A stretch of DNA of 64,000 nucleotides from NCBI RefSeq assembly GCF_040436405.1, contig NZ_AP031575.1:562501-626500 (forward strand), given 5' to 3'. This DNA is from Marinomonas sp. THO17 (lineage in GTDB: Bacteria > Pseudomonadota > Gammaproteobacteria > Pseudomonadales > Marinomonadaceae). The notes below the pieces were generated by a model, which worked only from the letters and a program-made list of their open reading frames with translations, ran no database searches and had not been told where the DNA came from. This document shows positions 35,703 to 45,024 of this stretch, piece by piece (the first letter of the stretch is position 1; every line of letters starts with the position of its first letter). Both the position numbers and the translations under genes were made by a program.

Positions 35703-36638
35703 ATGCTTATTTCCAGTAAGCTTGCCAGATGTTTCTCTTATCGTCGCTTAACCATGTTACCACGTCATCTTTTTATTATTTTCTGTTTGTTCAATCTTCT
35801 ATTCTTGTTGCCAAAAGCCTATGCTCAAATCAACTTCAAGCAACTGAGTCAGTTTGCCAAATTGTCATCTGATACCTATATTGAAACACTGACTAAAAGT
35901 GAACTAGGCGATACACTTAAGCAACAGGGTCAACAGCTGATCCACCAAGCGGTCTTACCTAATTCTGATGTGTTGTATTTTTTGTCACAAAATAAACAAG
36001 CACAAACTCTCGCCATTCGCGGCACAGCTAACCTCAATAATGTCATATTAGATTTGACCGTATCTTTACAATTTGACCAAGCATTGGGTGTGCAATTGCA
36101 TACTGGCTTTGCACAAGCTGCACAACAAGTATTGCAAGATGTTCGCCCATACTTAGACAAGGATATACCGCTCGCCATTACTGGCCACAGTTTAGGCGGT
36201 GCCATTGCCGTGGTGCTGGCCATGTACTTAGAAGCAGAAGGCCACCCTATTGAATCCGTGGTGACCTTTGGTCAACCTAAGGTCACCAACCTCTCGGGGG
36301 CAAAAAAGTTTGCAGATATGCCGCTACTACGCATCGTCACAGAGCAAGACATAGTTCCTTTGGTACCTCCGATAAGCCCACTGCAAATCCAAAATTTAGA
36401 TATTTTTTGGCACATGGGAAAAGAGATTATTTTATTGGGCAAGCATCAATTTTCAGTAACAAGTGGCATCAAGAGCGCATTGCGAGCCACTAAGTTTAGT
36501 AATCAATTACCAAGTGAAGCCAACCTTAGAGCTCACCAAATAAGTCGATATATCATCTTACTTGACGCTTTGAGCACCAAAGAAGAGGAAGTTCCTTATC
36601 GAATGGAGATTAACCTATTTGGCATTTCCATTGATTAG
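35703..36638 (+). CDS. Class 3 lipase-family protein, exported
   Basis: Alpha/beta-hydrolase of the fungal-type lipase class 3 fold, 311 residues from the first ATG. The nucleophile motif is ITGHSLGGAIAVVLAMYL (Ser near 163), preceded by TLAIRGTANLNNV and LHTGFAQAAQQVL; the acid is likely in IVTEQDIVPLVPP (near 224). A hydrophobic export signal is present (LFIIFCLFNLLFLLPKAYA). If translation starts at the second ATG (35754) this is a standard signal peptide; neither start has a clear ribosome site. The substrate (acylglycerol or phospholipid) is unknown. A divergent DUF1127 gene lies upstream and the gene converges on uup. Confidence 0.85.
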   Translation: MLISSKLARCFSYRRLTMLPRHLFIIFCLFNLLFLLPKAYAQINFKQLSQFAKLSSDTYIETLTKSELGDTLKQQGQQLIHQAVLPNSDVLYFLSQNKQAQTLAIRGTANLNNVILDLTVSLQFDQALGVQLHTGFAQAAQQVLQDVRPYLDKDIPLAITGHSLGGAIAVVLAMYLEAEGHPIESVVTFGQPKVTNLSGAKKFADMPLLRIVTEQDIVPLVPPISPLQIQNLDIFWHMGKEIILLGKHQFSVTSGIKSALRATKFSNQLPSEANLRAHQISRYIILLDALSTKEEEVPYRMEINLFGISID

Positions 36639-36765
36639 GGCTTGAAAGGTAAACACAAAGCGATTTACCTCAAGCCACTGAGACCTCTTAGTTTAGGGCT
36701 TACAAAGGATAAAAGTTCTGCACCAAGCAGCACAAATGACACAGCATGGATCTGGCAATCCATTT

Positions 36766-38691
36766 TTATCCGTTTTGCATTTCTTCCAACTCAAGCCAGC
36801 GCTCCATTGTGGACTCAAGCTCTTGTTCTTTCTCGGCCATTTTCGTCAAGGTATCCTGCACCTTCTGAGCATCCCCCATATAAAAATCCGCGGCGCTGGT
36901 GATTTCTTGGAAGTTTTCCAGTTCTGCTTCCAATGCCGCAATGGTATCTGGCATGGCATCAAATTCACGCTGTAATTTATAACTTAATTTGGCTTTCACC
37001 TTGCTCGCCGATGCATTCTTCGAAGTGGCATTTGCTTCAACATCAGGCTTAGTGTTTTTTTCAGTCACTTTGTTGTCTGAGGTTTGAGACGTAGATTCCG
37101 TTGGGAATTTACCACCTTGACGAATCCAGTCTTGATAACCGCCAACGTATTCATTAACGTGACCTTGCCCTTCAAAGGCAATCACACTGGTCACCACATT
37201 ATCCAAGAAAGCCCGGTCGTGACTGACTAACAATAAGGTACCATCGTAATTCATCAAGAGTTCTTCCAATAGCTCAAGGGTTTCCACATCAAGGTCATTG
37301 GTAGGTTCATCCATTACCAATAAGTTGGCAGGTTTAGTAAAGAGCTTAGCCAATAACACACGGTTACGCTCCCCACCAGACAAGGCTTTCACAGGCGTTC
37401 GCGCGCGTTCTGGTGGGAACAAAAAGTCCCCCAAATAACCAATAACGTGTTTCGTATTACCATTTATTTCTATGGTATCCTTGCCTTCACCAACGTTTTC
37501 AGCAACCGTCTTTTCTGGATCAAGCTGTTCACGTAGTTGGTCAAAGTAAGCCACATTCAGTTTAGTACCTTGGCGCACCTTACCAGAGCTTGGCGTCAAA
37601 TCCCCTAATAGAATCTTTAAGAAGGTACTCTTACCGCAACCGTTTGGACCAATCAGACCAATTCGATCACCACGATTCACCATAAAGTCCATAGGTTGCA
37701 GTATTACTTTGTCTGCAAAAGCATGACTGACTTGAGTGAATTCCGCCACCAACTTACCCGACTTCTCTTTACTCTCAATCGTCATCTTAGCATTGCCTTG
37801 ACGATTGATACGCTCAGACCGCTCTACACGCATGGCTTTTAGGGCCCTGACTCGACCTTCATTTCGGGTTCTACGCGCTTTGATACCTTGACGAATCCAC
37901 ACTTCTTCTTCGGCAAGACGCTTATCAAACAAGGCATTGGCGCGTTCCTCTTCTTCCAATAACTTATCTTTATAAACCAAAAACTCATCCATGCTGCCCT
38001 TAAACGACAGCATGTTGCCACGATCTAACTCGACAATACGGTTGGCTAATTTTTCAAGGAAGCGACGGTCATGGGTAATGAACAAGATCAAACCACGAAA
38101 CTGCAATAACTGCTGTTCCATCCATTCGATGGTCGGCACGTCTAAATGGTTGGTTGGCTCATCCAGCAGTAATACATCCGGTGCAGAAATAAGCGCTTGA
38201 GCCAAAATAACACGACGACGCCAACCACCAGACAATTCCGACATTAATTTGTCTGCCGGTAAAGCCAAACGTTGGATCATATGATTAACGCGCTGTTCAA
38301 GATCCCAACCTTGCAAGCGATCCAGCTCATTTTGGATATGACTTAACTCATCAGCATGGTCCTGACTGGTATCTTCCAACAAAGCAAAATAGCGCGTCAT
38401 TAATTCGTGTACTTCACCTGCACCTTCACTCACTACCTGACGCACACTTTTATGATTGGCTTCAGGCAATTCTTGAGGTAATTGCGCGATGCGCATTCCG
38501 CCCTCTAAACGCACCACACCTTCATCAGGAATTTGCTCTCCTGATACGACTTTTAAAAAGGTGGATTTGCCTGCACCATTACGACCAATAATGGCAACTC
38601 GTTCACCGGCGTCGGCAGAAAAATTAATTTTTGACAGCAGTGGATTATGACCAAAGGCAACACTAACCTGTTCTAATGACAATAGACTCAT
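36766..38691 (-). CDS. uup: Uup-type ABC-F ATPase
   Basis: Cytoplasmic ABC-F protein of 641 residues with two ATPase domains and no membrane part. ABC1 has GRNGAGKSTFLK (near residue 36), LSGGWRRR and LLLDEPTNHLD; ABC2 has GPNGCGKSTFLK (near 350), LSGGERNRVLLAKLF and LVMDEPTNDLD. A charged linker contains RRTRNEGRVRALKAMR, and the C-terminal coiled coil (about 560-641) is the DNA-binding-type tail characteristic of Uup. In E. coli, Uup limits transposon precise excision and acts with ribosome or branched-DNA functions. Upstream is a long gene-free region shared with the RND genes. Confidence 0.94.
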   Translation of the reverse strand: MSLLSLEQVSVAFGHNPLLSKINFSADAGERVAIIGRNGAGKSTFLKVVSGEQIPDEGVVRLEGGMRIAQLPQELPEANHKSVRQVVSEGAGEVHELMTRYFALLEDTSQDHADELSHIQNELDRLQGWDLEQRVNHMIQRLALPADKLMSELSGGWRRRVILAQALISAPDVLLLDEPTNHLDVPTIEWMEQQLLQFRGLILFITHDRRFLEKLANRIVELDRGNMLSFKGSMDEFLVYKDKLLEEEERANALFDKRLAEEEVWIRQGIKARRTRNEGRVRALKAMRVERSERINRQGNAKMTIESKEKSGKLVAEFTQVSHAFADKVILQPMDFMVNRGDRIGLIGPNGCGKSTFLKILLGDLTPSSGKVRQGTKLNVAYFDQLREQLDPEKTVAENVGEGKDTIEINGNTKHVIGYLGDFLFPPERARTPVKALSGGERNRVLLAKLFTKPANLLVMDEPTNDLDVETLELLEELLMNYDGTLLLVSHDRAFLDNVVTSVIAFEGQGHVNEYVGGYQDWIRQGGKFPTESTSQTSDNKVTEKNTKPDVEANATSKNASASKVKAKLSYKLQREFDAMPDTIAALEAELENFQEITSAADFYMGDAQKVQDTLTKMAEKEQELESTMERWLELEEMQNG

Positions 38692-39258
38692 ATCTGTCCA
38701 ATTCTAATGAGGTAAATTTGTGGGCGCTATCATAGCACTCCTCAATAAGAAGGTTTAGTGAAAAAACGAACAAGTCATACAACAAGCCTGTGAGATAAAG
38801 TGATCATTTTTCTCAGGGGAAGCAGCTTGTTAGGTGAAAAATAATCCGCCTTTTCGTTCAATGACTTTGTATAAGAAGAAATGGTTAGCTTAACAAAATA
38901 GCCAATAAAGCCGTTTACGCATACTCAAGGGGAAAATTTTGTCTCTTTTTAAGAGCAAGACATCTTACTTTGAAAGGACGGACAAGATTTAACAGAGTTA
39001 TATAAGACAAATGTATACCTAAAATATCTTTTCCATATATTATTGTATCATTGCAAATTATGGGAGAAACGCCGAGGACTTCCCTGTTGAGATGAAAGCA
39101 TTATTTTACACCTCAACACATTATTCTTATCGAACTGATAGATAGATTTTACATCTTGACTATGATACTAACTGTTTGGCCTTTTTCGTTGGCACTAATA
39201 GCAATTAGCTTTTTCGCATCTATTGTGAACAACAAAATAAAAATCTATGGAGTGATAC
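38692..39258. other. 567-bp gene-free region between uup and the RND operon
   Basis: No credible gene is seen on either strand. It contains the inverted repeat TGTTGAG (39085-39091) / CTCAACA (39112-39118), 141 bp before the RND adaptor start, and AT-rich tracts. No TetR, MarR or LysR regulator gene accompanies the pump, so control must come from elsewhere or from the leader. Confidence 0.6.
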
Positions 39259-40362
39259 ATGGAGTTAAAAAGTAAAGCGGGTATGATCACAGCACTTTGT
39301 ATCGCTGGTGGTCTTGTTGCTTGGATGACGTTAGGTGGGAATGGGATCATCTCAAGTCCACACCAAACACAGATTCCACAAGAAACCATGGTCACCAGTA
39401 CCGATAAGGCGCAGGAAAATAAACTCGCTTACTCAGTTCAAGCCAAAACCTTAAGTGCTCAAATAATAGAGATTCACCTCCCGTTAAGCGGTCAAACCAT
39501 GGCCAATGACACTTTGGTATTGAGCAATCATTATCAGGGCAAAATCACGCGCCTCAATGTTGAAAAAGGTGATTTTGTAACCCAGGATCAAAGCCTCTTA
39601 GAGATCGACTCTCGCACTCTGAAAAGCCAAATCGAACAAGCCAAGCTGTTAATCCAGCAAAGAGAACTTGAACTCGATGGCATGAAAAAACTCAATGAGG
39701 GTAACCTCAGTTCTAAAGTCAATTTAGCGCAAGCGCAAACCGATCTGGCTTCCGCAAAAGCCAATTTACAGAGCTTGCTGGTAGATTTGGAAGATGCCAA
39801 TTTAAAAGCCCCTTTTGCCGGCATTATCAACACATTAGATGTTAAACAAGGGCAAGTTTTGTCAGTAGGATCACAGGTCGCCACCTTGGTATCCCTTAAT
39901 CCGATCAAAATAAGCGTCAACATTCCGCAAAACAAAATCCAGCAAATTCAACTTGGTACGATAGGCAAAGTTCAGTTAGAGTCAGGCTATCAAGCCGAAG
40001 GTACAGTGTCTTTTATCAACGCTATGGCCAATGAATCCAGCCGTACGGTGCAGGTGGAAATAGAAGTACCCAACCCTGATAACAAAATCGCGGCGGGATT
40101 AACTGCCAGTGTGGATTTTGTCTTAGAGAAACAAAAAGCGCATGCTTTCTCGCCAGCCTTGTTGACTCTGGATGACTCAGGTCATACCGCCGTAAAAATC
40201 ATTGATATCGACAACAAGGTCAAGATAGTACCTGTGGTCATCGTCAAATCTGAACGTGATCAAGTGTGGGTAAAAGGGCTACCAAACAATGTCAATATTA
40301 TTACTGTAGGACAAGGTTTTGTGGCCGCTGGCGATTCAGTTGACGCCCACTACCAAAATTAA
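39259..40362 (+). CDS. RND efflux periplasmic adaptor (membrane fusion protein)
   Basis: A 367-residue adaptor that links an inner-membrane RND pump to an outer-membrane channel. An N-terminal membrane anchor (about 8-25) has no lipobox Cys. The biotinyl-lipoyl half motifs are GKITRLNVEKGDFVTQ (near 95) and LKAPFAGIINTLDVKQGQVLS (near 188), flanking an alpha-helical hairpin (about 118-180), then beta-barrel and membrane-proximal domains. GGAG precedes the ATG. It is 11 bp upstream of the pump gene, clearly one operon. No outer-membrane factor gene follows, so a TolC-type protein encoded elsewhere is expected. Confidence 0.92.
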   Translation: MELKSKAGMITALCIAGGLVAWMTLGGNGIISSPHQTQIPQETMVTSTDKAQENKLAYSVQAKTLSAQIIEIHLPLSGQTMANDTLVLSNHYQGKITRLNVEKGDFVTQDQSLLEIDSRTLKSQIEQAKLLIQQRELELDGMKKLNEGNLSSKVNLAQAQTDLASAKANLQSLLVDLEDANLKAPFAGIINTLDVKQGQVLSVGSQVATLVSLNPIKISVNIPQNKIQQIQLGTIGKVQLESGYQAEGTVSFINAMANESSRTVQVEIEVPNPDNKIAAGLTASVDFVLEKQKAHAFSPALLTLDDSGHTAVKIIDIDNKVKIVPVVIVKSERDQVWVKGLPNNVNIITVGQGFVAAGDSVDAHYQN

Positions 40363-40373
40363 GGAGGCAAACA

Positions 40374-43300
40374 ATGCAAACTCTTATTGAAGCCGCCTTA
40401 GCTCGTTCTCGTACTGTACTGATGTTTTTTGTATTGGTGCTCATTATGGGCACAGTGTCTTATATTGAAATTCCTAAGGAAAGTGATCCTGACATCACGA
40501 TTCCTATGGCCTATGTGTCTGTTTCACTCGATGGCATATCCCCAGAAGACGCTGACAGCCTTCTGGTTCATCCTTTAGAAAAAGAGCTACAAGGTCTAGA
40601 AGGATTAAAAGAACTCAAGTCAACGGCCTCAGAAAGCCATGCTTCCATCATGTTGGAATTTGAGTCAGGGGTTGATATTGACCAAGCCATCAGTGATACG
40701 CGTGACAAAGTTGACCGAGCCAAAAGCGAGCTACCAGAAGACGCCGATGAACCAACCGTCACCGAAATCAATTTATCCACTTTCCCTGTAATACGCGTCA
40801 ACTTATCCGGTAATGTGGATTTCGCCACCTTGAGCCGTACCGCACAACACTTGCAAGATTCCATTGAAGCCATCGATGGTGTGTTAGAAGCCAGCATCAG
40901 TGGTGACCGAGATCAGCAAGCGCAGATTATTGTTCGCCCGGAACAATTGGAAAGCTATAACCTTTCATTAACGGAAGTGGCGAATTTTGTTTCAGGCAAT
41001 AATCGCCTTGTAGCGGCAGGTAATTTGGATACTGGAGCAGGTCGTTTTTCTCTAAAAGTGCCCGGTTTATTAAAAACCAAAGAAGACATTCTTAATCTGC
41101 CTGTAAAAGTAGACGGCGACCAAGTTGTTTTATTGGGTGATATCGCCACAGGTGAACTGACGTTTGAAGACCCTAACAGTTACGCTCGAGTAAATGGTAA
41201 ACGCAGCATTACACTTGGCGTATCTAAACGAGTGGGTGTCAACATTATTGAAACCATTGAATCCGTAAAAGCGGTTGTAGAACAAGAAAGTCGAAGCTGG
41301 CCAGACGGCGTCGAATACAGCCTGACAGGCGATAAGTCGGTAGACATAGAAACCTCGTTAAACGACTTATTTAATAACGTTCTTGCCGCCACATTACTGG
41401 TGATGATTGTCATTGTTTGGGCGCTTGGGGTTCGCAGTGCGATTTTGGTTGGCTTGGCCATTCCGGGAGCCTTTTTAACTGGAATTTTGCTGTTAAATAT
41501 TCAAGGTTTTACCATCAATATAGTGGTGTTATTTGCGCTTATTTTGAGTGTCGGCATGTTGGTTGACGGTGCTATTGTTGTCACTGAATATGCCGATAGA
41601 AAACTGGCCGAAGGCGCTTCAAAACGCCAGGCTTACAGTGAAGCAGCAAAGCGAATGGCATGGCCCATTACCGCATCTACTGCCACTACATTAGCGGTAT
41701 TCATGCCATTATTATTCTGGCCAGATATTGTTGGTGAATTCATGCGCTTTATGCCCATCACCATCATTGCGACCCTATCCTCGTCATTAATCATGGCCTT
41801 GATCGTGCTTCCCACGATTGGCTCTATTATTGGTAAGAAAGGTGCTTACAGTGATAAAACCATGCATACTTTGCGTATCACTGAAACAGGCAACCTTGCC
41901 GATCTGAAAGGCTTCACAGGTCTATACGGGCGCGTACTAACTCGCCTAGTGGAATACCCTATCTGGGTATTGTTGTTTACCATTGCCCTAATGATTTGCA
42001 TTTTTGCAGGTTACGGTAAGTTTGGCAAAGGAGTGGAATTCTTTCCGGACATAGAACCTGAATCCGCCAACCTTGATATTCGTGCACGTGGCGACCTTTC
42101 CCTAGATGAGAAAGACATCTTGGTCAAGCAGGTTGAAGATCAAATCCTCGGCACACCAGAACTAAAGAGTGTCGTTGTACGATCTTATGCCACACCCGAT
42201 AATAATTCTGCCCCAGACAGTATTGGCTCAATATCAATGGAATTTATTGATTGGTATGAACGCCCTTCTGCTAGCATCATTCTTGATCAGATTCGCGAAA
42301 AGACGAAACAGATACCTGGTATCGAAGTCAGCGCTGAAAAAGAGCAAGGTGGTCCACAATCCGGTGCAGATATTCAATTACAACTTAGCTCCAGCTATTC
42401 TGAGGCACTCAATCAAGCAGCGAACCAGATCACCAAAGAGCTGTTGCAGCGTGATGAAATTGTCAGCGTCAGTGATGATCGTTCCTTACCTGGTATTGAG
42501 TGGCGCATTGACATAAACCGAGAAGAAGCCAGTCGCTACGGAGTGGACGTAAATAGCCTGGGTAATGTGATCAAGCTGGTAACAACAGGCCTCACCTTGA
42601 GCGATTTTTTACCAGAAGGCGCAGATGACAAAATTGATATCGTTCTGCGCTACCCTGTAAATCAGCGTAACCTTGAACAATTGGATCAATTACAGATTCC
42701 AACCAACCAAGGCAGTATCCCTGCCAGCAACTTTATTGAACGTTATGCTGCCCCGAAACAAGGTGTGGTGAATCGTACTGAAGGAAAGAAAACCATTACC
42801 ATAGATGCGGATGTTGTCGATGGTCTGGTTGTGGATGAAGTAATCAAGCAGATTAAAGCGAAATTGGATGCCTCAGATTTAGGAGAGACAGTGGATTATG
42901 AATTCCGCGGTAACACGGAAGAACAACAAAAATCCATGGTTTTCTTAACCAAAGCCTTTGGTGTGGCTTTCTTTATCATGGCAATCATTTTGGTCACGCA
43001 ATTTAACAACTTCTTCCAATGTTTGTTGATATTAAGTGCGGTGATTTTCTCTACAATGGGTGTCTTCATTGGTCTAATGGTCAAAGGACAACCTTTTGGT
43101 GTGGTCATGAGTGGTGTGGGGGTTATTGCGTTAGCTGGTATTGTGGTGAACAACAATATCGTCTTAATCGATACTTTTAACGGTCTGCGCAAGCAAGGTA
43201 TGAAAGTTCGCGAAGCCGCCATTCGAACTGGCGTTCAACGTCTACGCCCCGTCCTTTTGACGACCATCACCACCATTCTTGGCTTAGTTCCTATGGTGTT

Positions 43301-43556
43301 TCAATTAAACATTGATTTAGTGAATCAAGCATTGAGCATAGGTGCCCCTTCTGCCCAATGGTGGACGCAACTTTCCACCGCCATTGCTGGTGGCTTAACC
43401 TTTGCAACGCCACTGACCTTGATACTAACCCCCTGCTTACTGGTACTGGGATATCGTCGCAAAGAACGCAAACAGCAAGAAGTCTTGTTGGCTGCAGAGT
43501 CTCTGACAAGCGAGGCAAATACAAATGATGAGCAAACGCCTATTCATGCATCATGA
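40374..43556 (+). CDS. RND-family efflux pump (HAE1-like)
   Basis: Proton-driven inner-membrane exporter of 1060 residues with 12 predicted helices and two large periplasmic loops in the usual RND layout. The N-terminal motif FPxxxxxxI equivalents appear as YIEIPKESDPDITIPM and YVSVSLDGISPEDADSL. The proton-relay helix 4 reads LSVGMLVDGAIVVTEYADR, with Asp398 but Gly399 where AcrB has a second Asp; such DG variants occur in some RND subfamilies. Helix 10 contains GVIALAGIVVNNNIVLIDTFN. AAGGAGG precedes the start. The substrate is unknown; the sequence does not look like the heavy-metal (CusA) group. Confidence 0.93.
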   Translation: MQTLIEAALARSRTVLMFFVLVLIMGTVSYIEIPKESDPDITIPMAYVSVSLDGISPEDADSLLVHPLEKELQGLEGLKELKSTASESHASIMLEFESGVDIDQAISDTRDKVDRAKSELPEDADEPTVTEINLSTFPVIRVNLSGNVDFATLSRTAQHLQDSIEAIDGVLEASISGDRDQQAQIIVRPEQLESYNLSLTEVANFVSGNNRLVAAGNLDTGAGRFSLKVPGLLKTKEDILNLPVKVDGDQVVLLGDIATGELTFEDPNSYARVNGKRSITLGVSKRVGVNIIETIESVKAVVEQESRSWPDGVEYSLTGDKSVDIETSLNDLFNNVLAATLLVMIVIVWALGVRSAILVGLAIPGAFLTGILLLNIQGFTINIVVLFALILSVGMLVDGAIVVTEYADRKLAEGASKRQAYSEAAKRMAWPITASTATTLAVFMPLLFWPDIVGEFMRFMPITIIATLSSSLIMALIVLPTIGSIIGKKGAYSDKTMHTLRITETGNLADLKGFTGLYGRVLTRLVEYPIWVLLFTIALMICIFAGYGKFGKGVEFFPDIEPESANLDIRARGDLSLDEKDILVKQVEDQILGTPELKSVVVRSYATPDNNSAPDSIGSISMEFIDWYERPSASIILDQIREKTKQIPGIEVSAEKEQGGPQSGADIQLQLSSSYSEALNQAANQITKELLQRDEIVSVSDDRSLPGIEWRIDINREEASRYGVDVNSLGNVIKLVTTGLTLSDFLPEGADDKIDIVLRYPVNQRNLEQLDQLQIPTNQGSIPASNFIERYAAPKQGVVNRTEGKKTITIDADVVDGLVVDEVIKQIKAKLDASDLGETVDYEFRGNTEEQQKSMVFLTKAFGVAFFIMAIILVTQFNNFFQCLLILSAVIFSTMGVFIGLMVKGQPFGVVMSGVGVIALAGIVVNNNIVLIDTFNGLRKQGMKVREAAIRTGVQRLRPVLLTTITTILGLVPMVFQLNIDLVNQALSIGAPSAQWWTQLSTAIAGGLTFATPLTLILTPCLLVLGYRRKERKQQEVLLAAESLTSEANTNDEQTPIHAS

Positions 43557-43663
43557 AGTGCACAAAAGTCGACTTTTTAGATGACAATTTGTCCAAAGAA
43601 AGGGGTTTAAAAGGAGTAGACAGCAACTTGCTCTCATCCATAAATCAGTAAGATAAAAACAAC

Positions 43664-43693
43664 AAAAAGGGCTTATTGGTAAGCCCTTTTTTT
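43664..43693. terminator. Bidirectional terminator between RND operon and metZ
   Basis: AAAAAGGGCTTA (43664-43675) and TAAGCCCTTTTT (43680-43691) pair perfectly around TTGG, with A and T tracts for both converging transcripts. Confidence 0.92.
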
Positions 43694-43710
43694 GTTGATA
43701 AGCAAGGCAA

Positions 43711-44886
43711 CTATACTAATTTCGCTAAGGCCGCTTCCACATCCGCAATAATGTCATCCATGTCTTCTAGACCAACAGAAACACGAACCAAACCTTCCTT
43801 AATGCCAGCCTGCGCCTTCTCTTCATCTGTTAAACGACCATGGGTTGTGGTTGCAGGGTGGGTCACGAGAGTTTTACTGTCACCCAAATTGCCCGTGATC
43901 GACATCAACTTAACGCTATCAATAAAGCGCCAAGCCGCCTCACGTCCTCCTGCTAATTCAAACGATAACAAGCCACCAAAGTCTTTTTGCTGCTGCTTCG
44001 CCAACTCGTGATATTTGTGACTTGGCAAGCCACCATAATTCACCTTCAACACTTTTGGATGGGCTTCCAAATACTCAGCTAATTTCAAAGCGTTAGCAGA
44101 GTGCGCTGTCATTCGCAAAGACAAGGTTTCTAGACCATTTAGTAATACCCAAGCGTTAAAAGGGCTCATGCAAGGCCCAGCACTGCGCATGAAGGCAGTG
44201 AAGACATCAACTATCTCTTGACTGGCAATCAAGGCACCACCTAAGCAACGCCCTTGACCATCAATAAACTTAGTAGCAGACTGCATTACGATATCCGCTC
44301 CTTGCGTGAGAGGATTCTGCAAAGCTGGAGTAGCCAATACCGTATCCACACACAATAGCGCACCTTTGTCATGGGCTAATTGCGCCACTTTTTCCACATC
44401 CACCACTTCGTATAATGGGTTTGATGGGGTTTCAAAGTAACACAAGCGTGTTTTATCGTTGATCGCCACTTGCCATGCATCATAATCCGTTGCATCAACA
44501 TACACGACTTCAACACCAAACTTAGTGGTATAGGTATTAAAGAACTTCACCGTTGAGCCAAAAATATTACGCGAACAAACCACTCGATCTCCAGCACTTA
44601 ACAGGCTGTATGCCATGGTCATTAATGCTGCCATACCCGAACTTGTCGCAATGGCCGCTTCACCCTTCTCTAAGGTCGCTAAACGTTCTTCAAAAAGCGC
44701 TACCGTAGGGTTAGTAAATCGTGAATAGACATTACCATCGTCCTCACCAGAAAATTTACCCGCCGCTTCTTCAGCACTGGCATAGGCAAAGCTTGAAGTG
44801 ACAAAAATCGCTTCGCTGTTTTCTTGCTCTTGGGTTTGACGCGTTCCCGCATGTATCGCATTGGTTGCGTCTTTATAAGCTGACAT
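43711..44886 (-). CDS. metZ: O-succinylhomoserine sulfhydrylase MetZ
   Basis: PLP enzyme that makes homocysteine directly from O-succinylhomoserine and sulfide. The 391-residue Cys/Met-metabolism-family protein begins MSAYKDATNAIHAGTRQ and carries SSFAYASAEEAAGKFSG, SSGMAALM, and the PLP lysine in MQSATKFIDGQGRCLGG. It is the last gene of the purF-side cluster, the typical pseudomonad place for metZ. The ATG at 44886 is preferred over a TTG five codons upstream. Its substrate sulfide would come from CysI, also in the window. A purF terminator separates it from purF by 138 bp. Confidence 0.93.
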   Translation of the reverse strand: MSAYKDATNAIHAGTRQTQEQENSEAIFVTSSFAYASAEEAAGKFSGEDDGNVYSRFTNPTVALFEERLATLEKGEAAIATSSGMAALMTMAYSLLSAGDRVVCSRNIFGSTVKFFNTYTTKFGVEVVYVDATDYDAWQVAINDKTRLCYFETPSNPLYEVVDVEKVAQLAHDKGALLCVDTVLATPALQNPLTQGADIVMQSATKFIDGQGRCLGGALIASQEIVDVFTAFMRSAGPCMSPFNAWVLLNGLETLSLRMTAHSANALKLAEYLEAHPKVLKVNYGGLPSHKYHELAKQQQKDFGGLLSFELAGGREAAWRFIDSVKLMSITGNLGDSKTLVTHPATTTHGRLTDEEKAQAGIKEGLVRVSVGLEDMDDIIADVEAALAKLV

Positions 44887-44976
44887 TTTGTTCTCCAACA
44901 ACCTATCTATAACTGTCTCAAATTACGGATCTAACATTATTAGTCTAAATCGACTCACTCGCACACTCTACAAAAA

Positions 44977-45003
44977 ATTAAGCCAGGACGAACCTGGCTT
45001 AAT
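44977..45003 (-). terminator. Terminator after purF
   Basis: ATTAAGCCAGG (44977-44987) and CCTGGCTTAAT (44993-45003) pair; a T6 run follows on the minus strand, 21 bp after the purF stop. Confidence 0.85.
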
Positions 45004-45024
45004 GACACATAGGTTCAAACAGTG

